Part shown: positions 1 through 14,659 of the stretch, piece by piece
Position numbering within the stretch: the stretch's first letter is position 1
Layout: each line of letters begins with the position of its first letter
Assembly (NCBI RefSeq): GCF_017591435.1
Contig: NC_059303.1
Span: forward strand, 8,146,360-8,210,359
Source: Portunus trituberculatus
Taxonomy: Eukaryota > Arthropoda > Malacostraca > Decapoda > Portunidae
Length of the DNA: 64,000 bases
Direction: 5' to 3'
The notes under the pieces: generated by a model
Database searches by the model: none
What the model was told of the DNA's origin: nothing
The model's input: only the letters and a program-made list of their open reading frames with translations
Translations under genes and position numbers: made by a program

Positions 1-352
1 TGAGGTGACGCGAGGATAACGTGTCAGCGAGACGTAACACCAAGCTAGAGCGGTGGCTGTGCTTGTTTGTTGCCCTCCCTTCCTCCCTCCCTCCCTGCCT
101 AGCTTGGGCGTCTTCGCAGTGACCTTGTCCCCGCTCAGGGTTGTCTGGCATTCCCCCTCTTCATTACCTGACGCCGCACTGCACTTCTTCCCTTAATTTG
201 TGACATATTTGTTGGGCAGTATGATAAGAGGACAGGGTTGTGTAGGGGACGTGGCGGGGCGCGGGGCACTCAACAAGGCGGCGTGATGCAAGGCGGTGAG
301 CGGCGGCCGGGGTGGGAAGAGAGCGAAGATCTTCAACATTCCTGACAGCTAA

Positions 353-404
<52 letters not shown>

Positions 405-421
405 GAATATTTGCATTACTT

Positions 422-579
<158 letters not shown>

Positions 580-647
580 TTACATCACTCGTATTTATCG
601 TCTTCTGCCCATACTCCCTCGCACATTAAAACTAGAATAACACACGC

Positions 648-718
<71 letters not shown>

Positions 719-999
719 TTTAACCTGAGACCGGACCAGATCAACCTTGCTTATCGCCCAGCTAGCGTTTGACATCGATGTTTGCTCTCCAGATTGAGTT
801 TCAAAAGCAATTATGTTATCTTAGCGAATCTGGGCCAAAGGGAAATCAGAGAGGCTTTTACATGTTGATAGGCTGTTGTTTTTCTTTTTTCTTTTTTTAA
901 GTGTGTGTCTTTCTATTCATGAGGTAAAGATAGTGTGATATTTCAGAGCTTGCGATTGTATGAACTTTGTTATTTATACGAGGGATAGAGGCAAATTAA

Positions 1000-1120
<121 letters not shown>

Positions 1121-3083
1121 CCATCCCCTTTCCAAGTTTACGAATAATTGCTATGATTTTCTGCCCTAACAAAAAGCTGTTTAAGAAATAGTTTGTTAAA
1201 TATCAGAATCGTAATGTTCTTTATGTATCTTTAGCCGCACGGATTAAAACAACAACAACAACAACAACAACAAGACAGCAGCATGGCATTAGATAAGTTC
1301 TGTGTATTACGTGTCAGATTACCTAAGCAAGAAGGAAAAGCAAGACATGACAAGGGGCTGCAATGTTACACCAGACACGCTAACTAATCTCCAGCTGGTA
1401 ACAGGAAACAGGGCGGAGACACCTTACCTTGCCGCGTGTTGGGGAGGGGCTTGGCGGGGGAGGCCTCTGTGTATGCTGCAGACACCACCACCACTGCTAC
1501 CACCACCACCACCACTGTCAGCTGCTGCAGGATCCTCATGGTGGTGGTGAGGAAAGTAATGACACACAGTAACTCGTCCGCTGTTGGCAGTGTTTTCTCT
1601 CTTCACGTTTTCTTTTCCTCAAACTGAAGCAACTATTTTTGTTTTTCTCCGACAGCTTTTATTATTACGAGTGTATAGTTCACTTTAATAATCACATCAA
1701 CACGCCAGACCTCTTTATAATTACTGTCTTTCGTTCATTTCAATATTAAGTATGCATGTACATTACATTACGATTAACTTGTGCATGTGTCTTTAATAGC
1801 GGTGTTCACTAGTGATAGTCGGGAGCCTCCAGAATATTGGTGGTTCCTCGAGCAACACTGTGCGGGAGATTAATGTTCCACCGAAGCTTCCATTCAGTAC
1901 TGGGGAACGACACGCGCGATGGGGAGGGAGAGGGAGCCCCACGCCACCCTGGTCACTGTTACTTCACCCTCTGACACTTGGTTCACAGGACACCTCTTTT
2001 CATACACACACGCACACACACGCACACGCACATACACACACACATACGCAGACAACCACACTACGGTCTCCCTTTATCTCTCCCGCGCCCCGCACGTGGA
2101 CCTATGCCAGCGCCACGCCTCAGCACACAGCATGAGTGTCAGTGTGTTGTGATCGCCTGCCGCCCGCCGCGTACTTATGAGGCAGGTGCCACGGTCGCCA
2201 CGCGCTGCCTAGCACTGCTGGAGGTCAGGGTTGTCTGCCTGGGAGTCTGCTCGTCCGCTGGAGTCACAGTACTTCCGCCTTCCCATTCCCGGAGTGTTCA
2301 CTGTAAAGACGTTCCTGAGCCGAGGATTTGTTCTTGGCAGGCTGGGGAATGGCGGTAGCTGGGATTACCTGCGTGGCGCCCGTGTCCCAGCCAGGGGTGG
2401 CCCGGGGCTGCTCGTGGTCAGCCTTGGACACAGCTGTCACTAGGGACACTAACTCCCTCCGGCGCGTACTGCTGTGTTCTGGATGGATCCCTGAAGTGCT
2501 GGATTTCCCTGTCAGGCGGGGCGAGTATCACCAAAAAGTTCCACACCCGAGGCGATGCTGTCACGAAGCTCAACGCAACTCTCAATCTTTATGAAATTGT
2601 GATAACAGTCATTTAAGTGTGTACCAGAAGCTGAGTGACAGAACTACAAAGTACAGTAGGCATAGAGCGATTTGACGTGGGCGTGGGTGGGAGGCAGAGG
2701 CGTGTGGGCGAGCAGGAGTGGGCAGGGAGTTGAGTTCAGTCACGACGCCAGGCTAGCCACGACGCGGCACTCCGTCCACCACCCTCGCCCAGGAAGCACT
2801 GACGACCCGCCGCCACTATTACTCACCCTGCTATGGCCTACCACTGCCAGCATCCTCGCGCGCGCCCTGCCCCTCCCACCCTCCCTGCTGCCCTGCTGCC
2901 CCTCCCTCACCCGCACGGAACCGCCACAGGAACCACCGGGAATCAACACAACCCTGAGTTACAAGGACGCTTCCTTAGTAGGACATGTTCTCATTCATAC
3001 TCGAGCATTTCACACCATTCATGCCCACCACTCAGGAGACTCAGGGCCCAACAGCGACACCTATGGACGGCGACCCGCGACTC

Positions 3084-3155
3084 TGACGTCACCATAACGT
3101 AATAAGAGTTGGAATCATTGATTGGTCAGTGCGGGAGGCCTCCAGGGTGACGTCA
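3084..3155. promoter_or_regulatory. Candidate promoter: two CRE palindromes flanking an inverted CCAAT box
   Basis: The full CREB/ATF palindrome TGACGTCA occurs at 3084-3091 and again at 3148-3155. ATTGG (inverted CCAAT, the NF-Y core) lies between them at 3121-3125. Spaced CRE and CCAAT elements in GC-rich DNA are typical of housekeeping promoters, and the symmetry would allow either direction. No gene that it would drive was recognised, so its function is inferred. Confidence 0.4.
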
Positions 3156-3296
3156 TGGCCCATCTCACGACACCCTGACGCTGCCACTGTGAGCATGAAC
3201 CTGTACCACCACCATCACCACTACCACCACCACCACCGCCTCCGCCAATGCCCTCCCCTCCCATGTCCCTTAGAAAGACACCCGTGCAGCCCTCCA

Positions 3297-3437
<141 letters not shown>

Positions 3438-4143
3438 CTCACCCATATCACGTCCTATGCCCCTCTCTCATGCCCATTCTTTCACTCCTGCCATGCCTCT
3501 CCCTTCACATATCCCCTCTCTGACTTTTCCTTCCATCTCTCCCCAACACAAATCACACTCATGCAAACTCCATCCTTGATATTTCCTCTATCCACATAAA
3601 GTAATCTCTCCCGCATGAATTTCCTAACCTAACCTAACCTTGCATGGAAGGGAAATAATGTTGATGGAATGTTCTGGGAAATTTACCTCGAGGAATGTTA
3701 TGCAGCTCACGCCCTGCTCCCTTGCCTCCATGGTGATTCTGACGGATTTAAACCTCTACCTGTTATTCTGAATCCCTTAACTCCTTTTTCATATTCATTC
3801 TGCTTACTATTTGATAATTTTATACAGCTTCAGAAACCCATGTGGGGGATTAAAGTGATGAAGACTCTGGCCATTAATCTTCTGACCTCCATTGACCCTT
3901 CCTAATGTAGAAAATCTAATCGTACACAAATCTCAAGGTGAAAATGTGTCCCAGTATTGAAGAGGTTAACTGCGTCCTGTTCTTCAGCATCCCTCGCTAT
4001 CTCATCGTGCTTGACTTACCTCGGGGTCTTTCGTATGCGCCTCCTGTAGTATCTCTTCCCCTTCAGCACTGCACCTGTCCACTTCATCACCAACTGCATC
4101 TCTATTGGTTCTCCTCCCTACTCTATATCGTTTCACTATTTCA

Positions 4144-4196
<53 letters not shown>

Positions 4197-4389
4197 TGAT
4201 ATATTGTTCTTCTGTAGTGTTTTGAATAGTTTTGCAGTTGAAGAGATGTTAAAATTGATGTTTGATTTTTTATTATGTTCATTTATATTTTTTTTTTATT
4301 GTGTTTACTTATTTGTTTATTTATTCATTTTACTTACTGTCCTTTGAACGAAAACTAAGGACAACCAGAGTATCATAACGTTTAATTAG

Positions 4390-4390
<1 letters not shown>

Positions 4391-4487
<97 letters not shown>

Positions 4488-4554
4488 CCTTCTCCTCCTC
4501 CTCCTCCTCCTCCTCCTCCTCCTCCTCCTCCTCCTCCTCCTCCTCCTCCTCCTC
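4391..4554. repeat. Compound (AC)n(TCC)n microsatellite
   Basis: About 96 bp of AC dinucleotides pass directly into about 68 bp of TCC trinucleotides. A (GA)n array follows at 4584-4619. Confidence 0.97.
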
Positions 4555-4578
4555 CACCTTGGACAACCACAAAGATCT

Positions 4579-4622
<44 letters not shown>

Positions 4623-4916
4623 TGCAATAAATCTGATTTTGTATTAAAGATAAGGTGGAGGAGGGATTGAGATAAAGGAAGGAGGAAGATGAGAGGTGGA
4701 GTGGAGGAAAGGAAGGAGGGAGGGAGCTGTGCACGTGGAGGGTCTTGACTGTGTTTACCTACCGTAGTGCTTGAGGGAGGGAGGGATGGATGGAGGGAGG
4801 GAGGGAGGGAAGTGGTGGGCAGGTAATACGGTCTTTTCTTAAGGATGTGGCAGGTTGAATTTCACTGAGTAATTTTATATTTATTCCTTTATTTCTTATT
4901 TATGTGTGTATGCAAA

Positions 4917-4947
<31 letters not shown>

Positions 4948-4965
4948 AAGGATTTCAGTAGAATC

Positions 4966-5002
<37 letters not shown>

Positions 5003-5237
5003 AGGTATTTATGTATCAACTTATTTTGTTCATTAGTCTAAATATTTACCGCTTTTCTCTGTTTCCCTGGATTTCTTCTCTCTATGAGTTTATTTTTTTG
5101 TATTTATTTATTTAGATATTTAATTTATATAGTTTTTCTTTATTCATTTTTACATTAGCGTTTTACTTTTAATTTTCCTGATGCTATTTTTTTAGATAAG
5201 ATTTCCTCATCGAGACCCTGGCCATCAGAAAAACTAA

Positions 5238-5480
<243 letters not shown>

Positions 5481-5924
5481 TCTATCTATATCTCCAGTAT
5501 ATCATTATCATTACCTTTTATCATTGCTACCACCACCACCACCACCACCACCACCACCACCACCACACACACCTGGGGCTAGCGACAGCAGTGTGGCTAT
5601 ACAGGGGAGCTGCAGCCTTTGATACCCGTCACTGCCACACGAGACCCACCCAAGGCTGTGCCGAGGACGCACGTTGCGCAAGACTGTCCCCGTTATGACA
5701 ACAGTACACTAATGGGCCGCCTGCCGTCTTGTTTCAGAAGGTATTGGCGTTTAATTGTACGTAACGGTGTAATGTATAGTGTTGTCTGTATGTTTTTATT
5801 TATTTTTTTTTCTATTTTTTGTATTCTATCTCTTTATTTTCTTTATTTACGTGACTTATGGTTGGTTATGATTGTTTGTTGGTCTGTCTGTCTGTTTATC
5901 TGTTTGTTTTTCTTGTTCCACCAC

Positions 5925-6131
<207 letters not shown>

Positions 6132-6539
6132 CTTGAGTTACGAATACAGACAACGCAACTTCCTGAGGGTGGCACCAACGAGCACTCCACCAGCCAGCTA
6201 TCTCCACCTCTCTAGACTCCACGTGCTGCTGCTTGAGTCTTGGGTCTTGGCTGGGCGGGGCGAAGCTGACGTCTACGTGAGGGCGGGGCTGGGCGGGCGT
6301 GGGGTGAGGGGAGAGGGTGAGGGGAGCAGTGGTGGTGGTGCAGCTGGTGTACTAAATGAGAACAGAAGCTGCAGTTGTCTCCGCAGGAAAAGAAAGCAAC
6401 CAAGTTAATTTTTTCTCGATCAGTTTCCTCCATGTTTCCTTTGGCGTTCCTTACGTGTGCTACTGTATCACTCGGGTTCCTCTGTCTAATAGTGGGAGTG
6501 TAAGAGCTCAGGACTGTGATTCTAGTTGGTTCTGGAATG

Positions 6540-6710
6540 GCTTTCAGTTTGCTCTAGGTTGATTTTAGTTAGTTTTGCATTGATTTTATTTACTTTGCAT
6601 TGATTTTAGTTACTTTGTGTTGATTTTAGTTTGCTCTAGGTTGGTTCTTGTTAGTTCTGGATTGATTTTAGTTCTAGATTGATTTAAGTTAGCTCTGGAT
6701 TGCATAACTT
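6540..6710. repeat. Degenerate minisatellite
   Basis: Units of about 20-27 bp containing TTGATTTTAGTT recur at least six times with substitutions and length changes, separated by AGTT(C/T)TG(G/C)A-like sequence. No coding or RNA function is visible. Confidence 0.7.
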
Positions 6711-7050
6711 TCTATTATAATATGCAACAATTCACAACACTAAAAGCAACACATAGGATCTTTATAAGCGTCTACAAGGAAGGGGATAGAAAAGAAAATA
6801 TGTAATTTCTAGACGATGTTGTATTTGAAAGTGGATGTACAGGAGGAAATGGTGATCAAGGAAAGTTGTGCAAAATAACAGTGAAAGGATTTACATAAAG
6901 AAATACTATTCACGAATATTTTTTTTAGTTACATTAAGAAGAAAATAATTAATGTCTTAAGGAGGTACTGGTCATGAATTTTTTTTAGTGAGTTATAAAA
7001 GAGAATAAAGATTAGTAGAGTAACATAAAGTAATTCTATTTTCACGTTAG

Positions 7051-7218
7051 ACTCTTCAGTAATTTTGCAAAAACGAATACAAATGACGTCTTATCAAAAA
7101 GGAAAAGCTCAGTATATGTTAGACGAGTATTTAAAAGTTAGATTACCAAACGTTAGTAAAGAATAACGTGAAAATATGAGGAAAGGTAAGGCGAGCGTCT
7201 GCCGTACCGCCTCGCCTG
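7051..7218. repeat. Direct duplication, left copy (168 bp)
   Basis: This block matches 7234-7403 along its whole length with scattered substitutions and small indels. The 3' part contains the 7-bp inverted repeat AGGCGAG/CTCGCCT around a 17-nt loop, which is kept in both copies. Confidence 0.88.
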
Positions 7219-7233
7219 TATGTTGTATGTTGC

Positions 7234-7403
7234 ACTCTTAAGTAATTTTACAAAAGCGAATGAAAACTACGTCTTATAAAAAAGGAAAAACTCAATATAT
7301 GTTAGACGAGTATTTGAAAGTTAGATTACCAAACGTTAGTAAAGAATAACAAGTGAAAATATGAGGATAGGTAAGGCGAGCGTCTGCCGTGCCGCCTCGC
7401 CTG
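7234..7403. repeat. Direct duplication, right copy (170 bp)
   Basis: The partner of 7051-7218, separated from it by 15 bp. Stem bases of the terminal hairpin are unchanged and the loop carries one difference. Confidence 0.88.
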
Positions 7404-7808
7404 GGTCCAGTTGTAGTACGTGATGCCGGCAGTGTTTTCATCTCCATCCTCGAGGCATCAGTTTTCTCCTCAGCGGGCAGCGAGGGGCGGTATGGGCGGC
7501 TGGGTGAAGAGTCTCTCTCACCTCTCCTTCCCTCTCTCCGCCTTCCCTCCATCCTTCCCTCAACACAAACAAATATATAAGCAAACCGATTAAGGCAGGC
7601 TAATAAATACCTCACCACCAAAAACAAATTCCAGTGACCCCTTCCTGACCTCGGCTTGACCCCTGGGAGAGGCAGGAGTCGCACGAGAGGAAAATTAGAG
7701 ACCAGGCGAGTTTGAGGAGTCCTAGAGTTTATTTGGTCGCCTCCATTATGCCTTCTTATCCGCGGGTTCCTGTTTGGCAATGCTCTCCTTCTATTAAGTC
7801 ACCTTCCG

Positions 7809-7869
<61 letters not shown>

Positions 7870-9974
7870 TAACGTTCTCTTTCTCGACACCTATTTCCCT
7901 TTGATAAAAATATCCCCCTTTCCTGCATTTTTGTACCCTGATTTATTATTAATTTACGCGTCAAGGAGTCCACCCAACGGTACTAAAAATTATCAGAAAA
8001 ATTCTCCTTAATTAATATGCCGCTGTCAGAAGGGTGATTACAAGAGAAGATTGCAAAAGTCTGCCAGTTTAGCTTTAAGGTGTCTCGATACTGCTCTTTT
8101 GAAACTGTTCAAGTTGAAGGAGGAAGGAAAACACAAACAGGTGGAGGATTACAAATATCAAAGTGGCAGCTAAAGGAATGAATGAAGAAAGGTATCATTT
8201 GATCCTTGCATTAGTGTGGTAAACAGAATCGGGATGAGAATAAACATAGACAGTCTTATACATCGATGACTCGGGAGAGAAGGCATGAAGTAAGCAAGTT
8301 TAGAAAAATGGCAATCATTGAAATAACGGTAGAGGATAGCAATACATGCAACATTACGTAGATGAGTGAGTGTCAAGACTGCCTGTTAACGGAGGACAGT
8401 TGATGAGGGGAAAAGCTCCTGACTACATCCTGTCTCTTATAGTAATGATATACGTACTGTACCTACGTGCAGTGTCTCGCTCTTATCATTGTTACTTATT
8501 TTCGGTATTTTCTTAGCATGAATGTCGTTTTAAGAGAGACATTTCTACCAACAGTGTGAGTCTCGCCTCCACCACGTGGAGGTAGGACAACGAGAGTGTG
8601 CGGTGGTTCGCGGACCTGCGTATCGCCGTCCCCGTGGACGCCACCGCGCCGGCGGGGTTCAACTTGTTCCTTTGTTGGGCTAGCAAGTCCACCTTATTTT
8701 TATTATTTATATTATAAATAATTCCTTAGTTATTCTCATAGCCATGGAAGGCGTCCTGCATCTGGGCATTAGCACGTTTTATTGATTATTATGTGTAGTA
8801 TGACAATACTTGAACAATAGACACATGAAAACCCACCGCTGATTTAGTTCATGCTCACTAAAGCAGACAGAAATACCACTCGATAAGACAGCACGAGTGA
8901 ATATGTTCCGCCGTCACAAAACATTCCAACGCGAAACCAAGAAATGACAGTTCTTAAAGAAATATACTAGAATGTTAATGATGCCACTGCTTTATATGCC
9001 AAGTCCTGTTTGTTTAAGGTTTTCATATGGAACACCGTGTTACTTCATTGACTGTTTTCCTGCCAGCTAAGGGGAGGCTCACCACACCTGTATATTCCCA
9101 AGCTGTCACACATAGCGGCCAGTACAGGCTGAAGGGAACACCAACAATAAACAACTGGGTTAGTGACCTCGTGACTGGAGCAGCAGCACGCCCGCGGTGG
9201 TGGGTCGTCATACTCTTGGGATCGAGGCCGCCACGTTTCAAGAATCGTAATTAGTGCGTAACGTTTCTTGTTTCTCACTTCTATATTTTCATCGCTAGGC
9301 ATACCAGGTCACTGCTTAAGGCAATAGTGATGGAAGGCCGCCAATTTTCTCCATTTGCAGAAATATTCAAGTGTGTTTCTTTAGGTCAAGCATCATTCAG
9401 GTGCTACAAAAACGAGATAATTTTTCTAAGAAAGATTTGCATTTACGTAAATCAAGACTGAAAACGTTCCGGAGGTCGCAGCGCTGCCTTCAGAAGCCAG
9501 CGCGAGATATTACGCTTGGCAAGAGTGAAGGCGTGTTTTGTTGTTTGCTGCAAGGCGGATGTTTGGCCAAGCTTGGTCTTCTTGGTATCTGTTACAAAAA
9601 CTGACCCGCTTGGGAAGGCCAAATTGTGCATTCATCACACTGTGTTTCTTTACCAAGTCTGGGTACAGATTCATATGTTCTCCAGTGCCAGTACAGCGTA
9701 CGAATGGTATCTCTTGTACTGAAAGGAAGTTCACTAAGTAATACGTGATTATCACCGTGTAACAAAGGTTTTGTCCTTGAGTTGAAACCGTTATTTCTTA
9801 TTTGCTTATGTCTAGAAAACATGAAAAAATACTTATATTCATTTCTTATTTTGCTTTTGTGTCCAGGATAATGACATTTTTTAAATTTATCCATTCTCAT
9901 AGGGACAAAGTGGCAAATTTGAAGTTCGACATGAACAAAGTAGATACAAAACGACATATAATGCAATAATAACA
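7404..9974. other. Intergenic, no gene supported
   Basis: A (GA)n array lies at 7811-7866. A GC-rich patch lies at about 8560-8670. Short open frames at 9020-9750 overlap on both strands and show no recognisable similarity. I see nothing else I can name. Confidence 0.5.
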
Positions 9975-10783
<809 letters not shown>

Positions 10784-12177
10784 ACATTTTCAGTGATCTT
10801 TCCAGAGTGCTTTTTAGCTCTAATTTTGATAAACTCGCCACAGACGTAGCAAAATGCGTCTGCCGGATGCTTACAACCTCTGAATGCCATGCTTGATGAA
10901 TGCAGATAGTAATGACTGATGACGATCGACTTGTTTACACATTAACGGCTAGAAGTGAACTGACCTGTTGAGCATACGTTTCCTGCATTTATACTGCCAT
11001 ATACGTTGCAAGAATGTTCTAGAAGTTCGTGAAACGTTTGGAAAGAATAGTTTTGAAGGTTCTGGAGTCATCTAGAAAGTTCTTTAATTTTTTTTCACCA
11101 AATTAGTGTAGAATCTGTCTGGATTTCAAAACATCGCTGGCCAGTTTATAAAAATCAAAGTTTAAAGAGAATAAGCATTATATTCTTCGTTTTTTAGATG
11201 AAAGGAAATAGAAAATAACATTAATTGACCAAAGACAAAAAAAAGTCAAAATTTTGTTACACCGTGAATTATTAAAATTGTATTGAAGATAGAAAATATT
11301 CACGTGCTTTTATTTTGCAAGCTTGAAATATTTCAGAACTCGTGGGGAGTGCTGCTTTGAGACTTACGCCGAGACACAGACCTCTTTGACTCTGCATCAC
11401 TCTACCTTGCCTTATCCTGCCAGTCGTGTACAATTCTTATTTATATTCATTTATTTGTTTTACACTCTGAGCCCGAAGTGCCTCGAAACTTTTCCTGGAA
11501 GCTTGAAAGGTCAGCCTGTAGAATTGTTTCCCGATGGGGGATGGCTTGCCCCTTAAGGCGGTGGCGCAAGCAGAATGTTAAATGACGACTGTAGAGCTTC
11601 ATGACTCGCCCGCCATTATACCCACGTTCATCCATGCCCGCTGGAAGACAGGGCGATGATAGCATGCATGTGATCTTCAGCCAGCCAGTGATCACAAAAA
11701 CGAAAGAAAAACATCCACCCACGTAACTCGAAAGAAGGACATAAAGCTCACCACTATCGTATACTGACCACCTGACCTCCACCTCCCTAACCTTAATTTC
11801 ATGCCCGACCTATCATAATTCTTTCGTCTCTTCCTAACTCGGTCCCGTTGAACCAAAGCGCACTCGCCCTGACCTCGGCCCGCCTCGTCTCCTCACGCTA
11901 GTATTTCCTGTCCCGCTCCATTAATCAGCATTTTTTCTTTCTTTTTCTTTTTTTTTTTTTTTTTTTTTTTTAATGACGAAGGAATTAGCTGAGGTTAAGA
12001 GGTCAGTGGTAGCAGAAGAGACAGAGAGGCGTTGTTGAGAGGACTGCTGAGTGGTGCATTGTGGTCGTAGTGGATATTATATGTATATTTGCGTAAAGTG
12101 CGTTGTTTTGCCGCGAAGTTTTGCTGTTGCTTTAGTCATGATTTATGGTCCACGTTTATCGATGTTTCCTACTCCTG

Positions 12178-12263
<86 letters not shown>

Positions 12264-12298
12264 TCATAACTCATATAGATTGATAGAAATAACCCTTC

Positions 12299-12341
<43 letters not shown>

Positions 12342-12773
12342 GCAAACTTTACCCTCCAGCGAAGGTCACTAGTATGAATCACGTCTCACGCTCATTACCT
12401 CAAGATCCATTTCCTGCTTTGCGCAAGTTAACAAGCATTGCGAAAATCATCCCGCCACATAGATATCCTCCTGCTACCTCTCCTCCTCCTCCTCCTCCTC
12501 CTCCTCCTTTTTCTTCTTCTCCTCGTCTGTCTTGTTAGTTAGTTAATTACATACATTCATACATACATACATACATACATTTATACTTGATTTGTTACAT
12601 AGTTAGTTAGTTAGTTATTAGAAGTGTTTCGGGATGTTTTTTTTCTTTCTTTTCCTTTCTTTCTTTTCTTTCGTTTTTTTCTTTCTGTCTGTCTTTCTTT
12701 CTTTCTTTCTCATACTGCTTTTTTTATGATAATCTGAATCTGAAGATGTGTGTGTGTGTGTGTGTGTGTGTGT
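10784..12773. other. Intergenic, no gene supported
   Basis: The sequence is mixed AT-rich to moderate GC with a poly-T run at 11950-11971, (TC)n at 12180-12261, (CA)n at 12300-12339, (TCC)n at about 12478-12508 and (TG)n at 12747-12773. No coding exon was recognised. Confidence 0.5.
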
Positions 12774-13057
12774 AATTCACCTCGGTCGTCTGCTGGTCAC
12801 CCAGCCAGTCTTCCCCATTACGGAGCGAGCTCAGAGCTCATAGACCGATCTTCGGGTAGGACTGAGACCACATCAACACACAACACACACCGGGAAAGCG
12901 ATGCCACAACCCCTCGAGTTACATCCCGTACCTATTTACTGCTAGGTGAACAGGGGCCACACATTAAGAGGCTTGCCCATTTGCCTCGCCAGTTACCGGG
13001 ACTCGAACCCGGCCCTCTCGATTGTGAGTCGAGCGTGCTAACCACTACACTACGCGG
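12774..13057 (-). mobile_element. tRNA-Val-derived SINE, subfamily 1
   Basis: Read on the minus strand, the head (13056 downward) keeps the tRNA-Val pattern: GTAGTGTAGTGGTTAGCACG forms the A-box region, a CTCGA/TCGAG anticodon stem encloses a CTCACAA loop (anticodon CAC), and GGTTCGAGTCC forms the B box. The body shares blocks with the other SINEs here, such as CCCTGTTCACCTAGCAGT and ATGAGCTCTGAGCTCG. It ends GTGAATTACACAC and runs into (CA)n. Both sides are (GT)n on the plus strand. The tRNA head is not a functional tRNA gene. Confidence 0.85.
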
Positions 13058-13072
13058 TGTGTGTGTGTGTGT

Positions 13073-13364
13073 AATTCACTGTTTGATCTGCTGCAGTCTC
13101 TGACGAGACAGCCAGACGTTACCCTACGGAACGAGCTCAGAGCTCATTATTTCCGATCTTGGGATAGGTCTGAGACCAGGCACACACCACACACCGGGAC
13201 AACAAGGTCACAACTCCTCGATTTACATCCCGTACCTACTCACTGCTAGGTGAACAGGGGCTACACGTGAAAGGAGACACACCCAAATATCTCCACCCGG
13301 CCGGGGAATCGAACCCCGGTCATCTGGCTTGTGAAGCCAGCGCTCTAACCACTGAGCTACCGGG

Positions 13365-13366
<2 letters not shown>
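13073..13366 (-). mobile_element. tRNA-Val-derived SINE, subfamily 2
   Basis: The minus strand begins GGCCCGGTAGCTCAGTGG (A box) and has a CTGGC/GCCAG anticodon stem around TTCACAA (anticodon CAC). A perfect B box, GGTTCGATTCC, sits in the T arm, and acceptor halves CCCGG/CCGGG can pair. A body of about 220 bp follows, ending at CAGTGAATTACACAC. The element lies between (GT)n at 13057-13072 and (GT)n at 13367-13400, directly chained to the SINE at 12774-13057 in the same orientation. Confidence 0.9.
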
Positions 13367-13400
<34 letters not shown>

Positions 13401-13402
<2 letters not shown>

Positions 13403-13563
13403 CAATTCAAGGCTGCAAAATTAAACATCACATGTTCCAGTCATGCAAGGAAGAACACAGTTGCAAGTCATTAAGTCGATACAATTGAACGGCAATTCTA
13501 TAAAGCTTATTAATCTATTTTCTTTAGATAATAAGGCCTAACATTATCATTGCGTCATCTCTT

Positions 13564-13620
<57 letters not shown>

Positions 13621-14295
13621 AATAGCCAAATCTTTTAGTTCCTTTTATGCCACAATGAGCGTCGTGTATGTGGAGGAAGCAGATGGAAGATGGGAAGTGG
13701 AGTAGGATGGATGGAAGAAGGAGGGAGGGAGATCTCATTCCGATTCTGACATCCCTCCTTCCCTCACTCCTTCCCTCCCCCCTTCTCCCCGTCGCGGAAC
13801 TCATTAATTAGCCTCGTAACAAACATCGTCTATTCGGTCTGGGCGTCCACTCAACAAGCTCATCCCCGTGGCGAGAATCACGTGCCAATGAGCCTCTTCA
13901 TGATTGATTGCCACACACAAAAACAGGAACTAATTATTTTTTTCCTGTGTGTGTTCAAGGTTGTCCTGAGTCTTGACCACTGTGGTTCGGACACTGATGG
14001 GCTTTAGATGCTGAAAGGTTTGTGATGTGTCAGATTTTTTTTTATATACTTTTTTTCTGTTATTAATTTCTATTGGATTTACTCCATTAGTATGTGGCTT
14101 ATCACTTTTCAAACCTTCCCAATTTTATCCTGTATGGTTTAGCAAGCTTCACTGTTACTTTTCCAGCTTTCTTTGCAGTGTCCAGTTATCTCCGAGAGAA
14201 CATAGTTGATTGTATAATTGATGAATAGCATGATACCTGCTCTTCACGAGGTTCATTTTAATTCTCTGCCACCTCAGATCCGATGTTCATTTTGC

Positions 14296-14332
<37 letters not shown>

Positions 14333-14640
14333 GGGAAGACACTATCACTTGGAGACTAGGGCTACTGCATGATTTTGACAGAGAAATAAAATAAATTGAA
14401 AATGCCATACACTTGCAGTAAGATGGAGTTTGTTGGTGTTTCTATAATATGAAACACCCGTCTGGGCAAGCCCTTCTATTTGTCACCTCGCTACGCTATT
14501 GAATCTCATACCATAGTGTTTGCTGGCACATATCTCATGTAAACAAAATGATCTCATTTCGGTTTTCTTCGTATTTACTCAAGATCTTTGAAATTACAAT
14601 AACTTCAACTATGACATTCTGTATACATCATAAAAAGTGT
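13401..14640. other. Intergenic, no gene supported
   Basis: The stretch holds (GA)n at 13565-13618 and 14297-14330 and short low-complexity runs. No coding similarity is visible. The end leads into the GC-rich ALKBH8 promoter region. Confidence 0.5.
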
Positions 14641-14659
14641 ACTGTATAGCAAAGTATAG

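Noticed and set aside
1424..1606. Small glycine- and histidine-rich protein on the minus strand
   Set aside because: It arises from a (CCA)/(CAC) trinucleotide-rich patch and is overlapped by equally open frames on the other strand.
2672..3102. Proline-rich 141-codon frame in the GC-rich upstream region
   Set aside because: Overlapping open frames exist in other phases and on the other strand, as expected for stop-poor GC-rich DNA; no similarity or splice context was seen.
13290..13366. tRNA-Val gene on the minus strand
   Set aside because: The cloverleaf and boxes are present, but the same head with the same ~220-bp body recurs at 25914, 38828 and 39958, so it is a SINE head.
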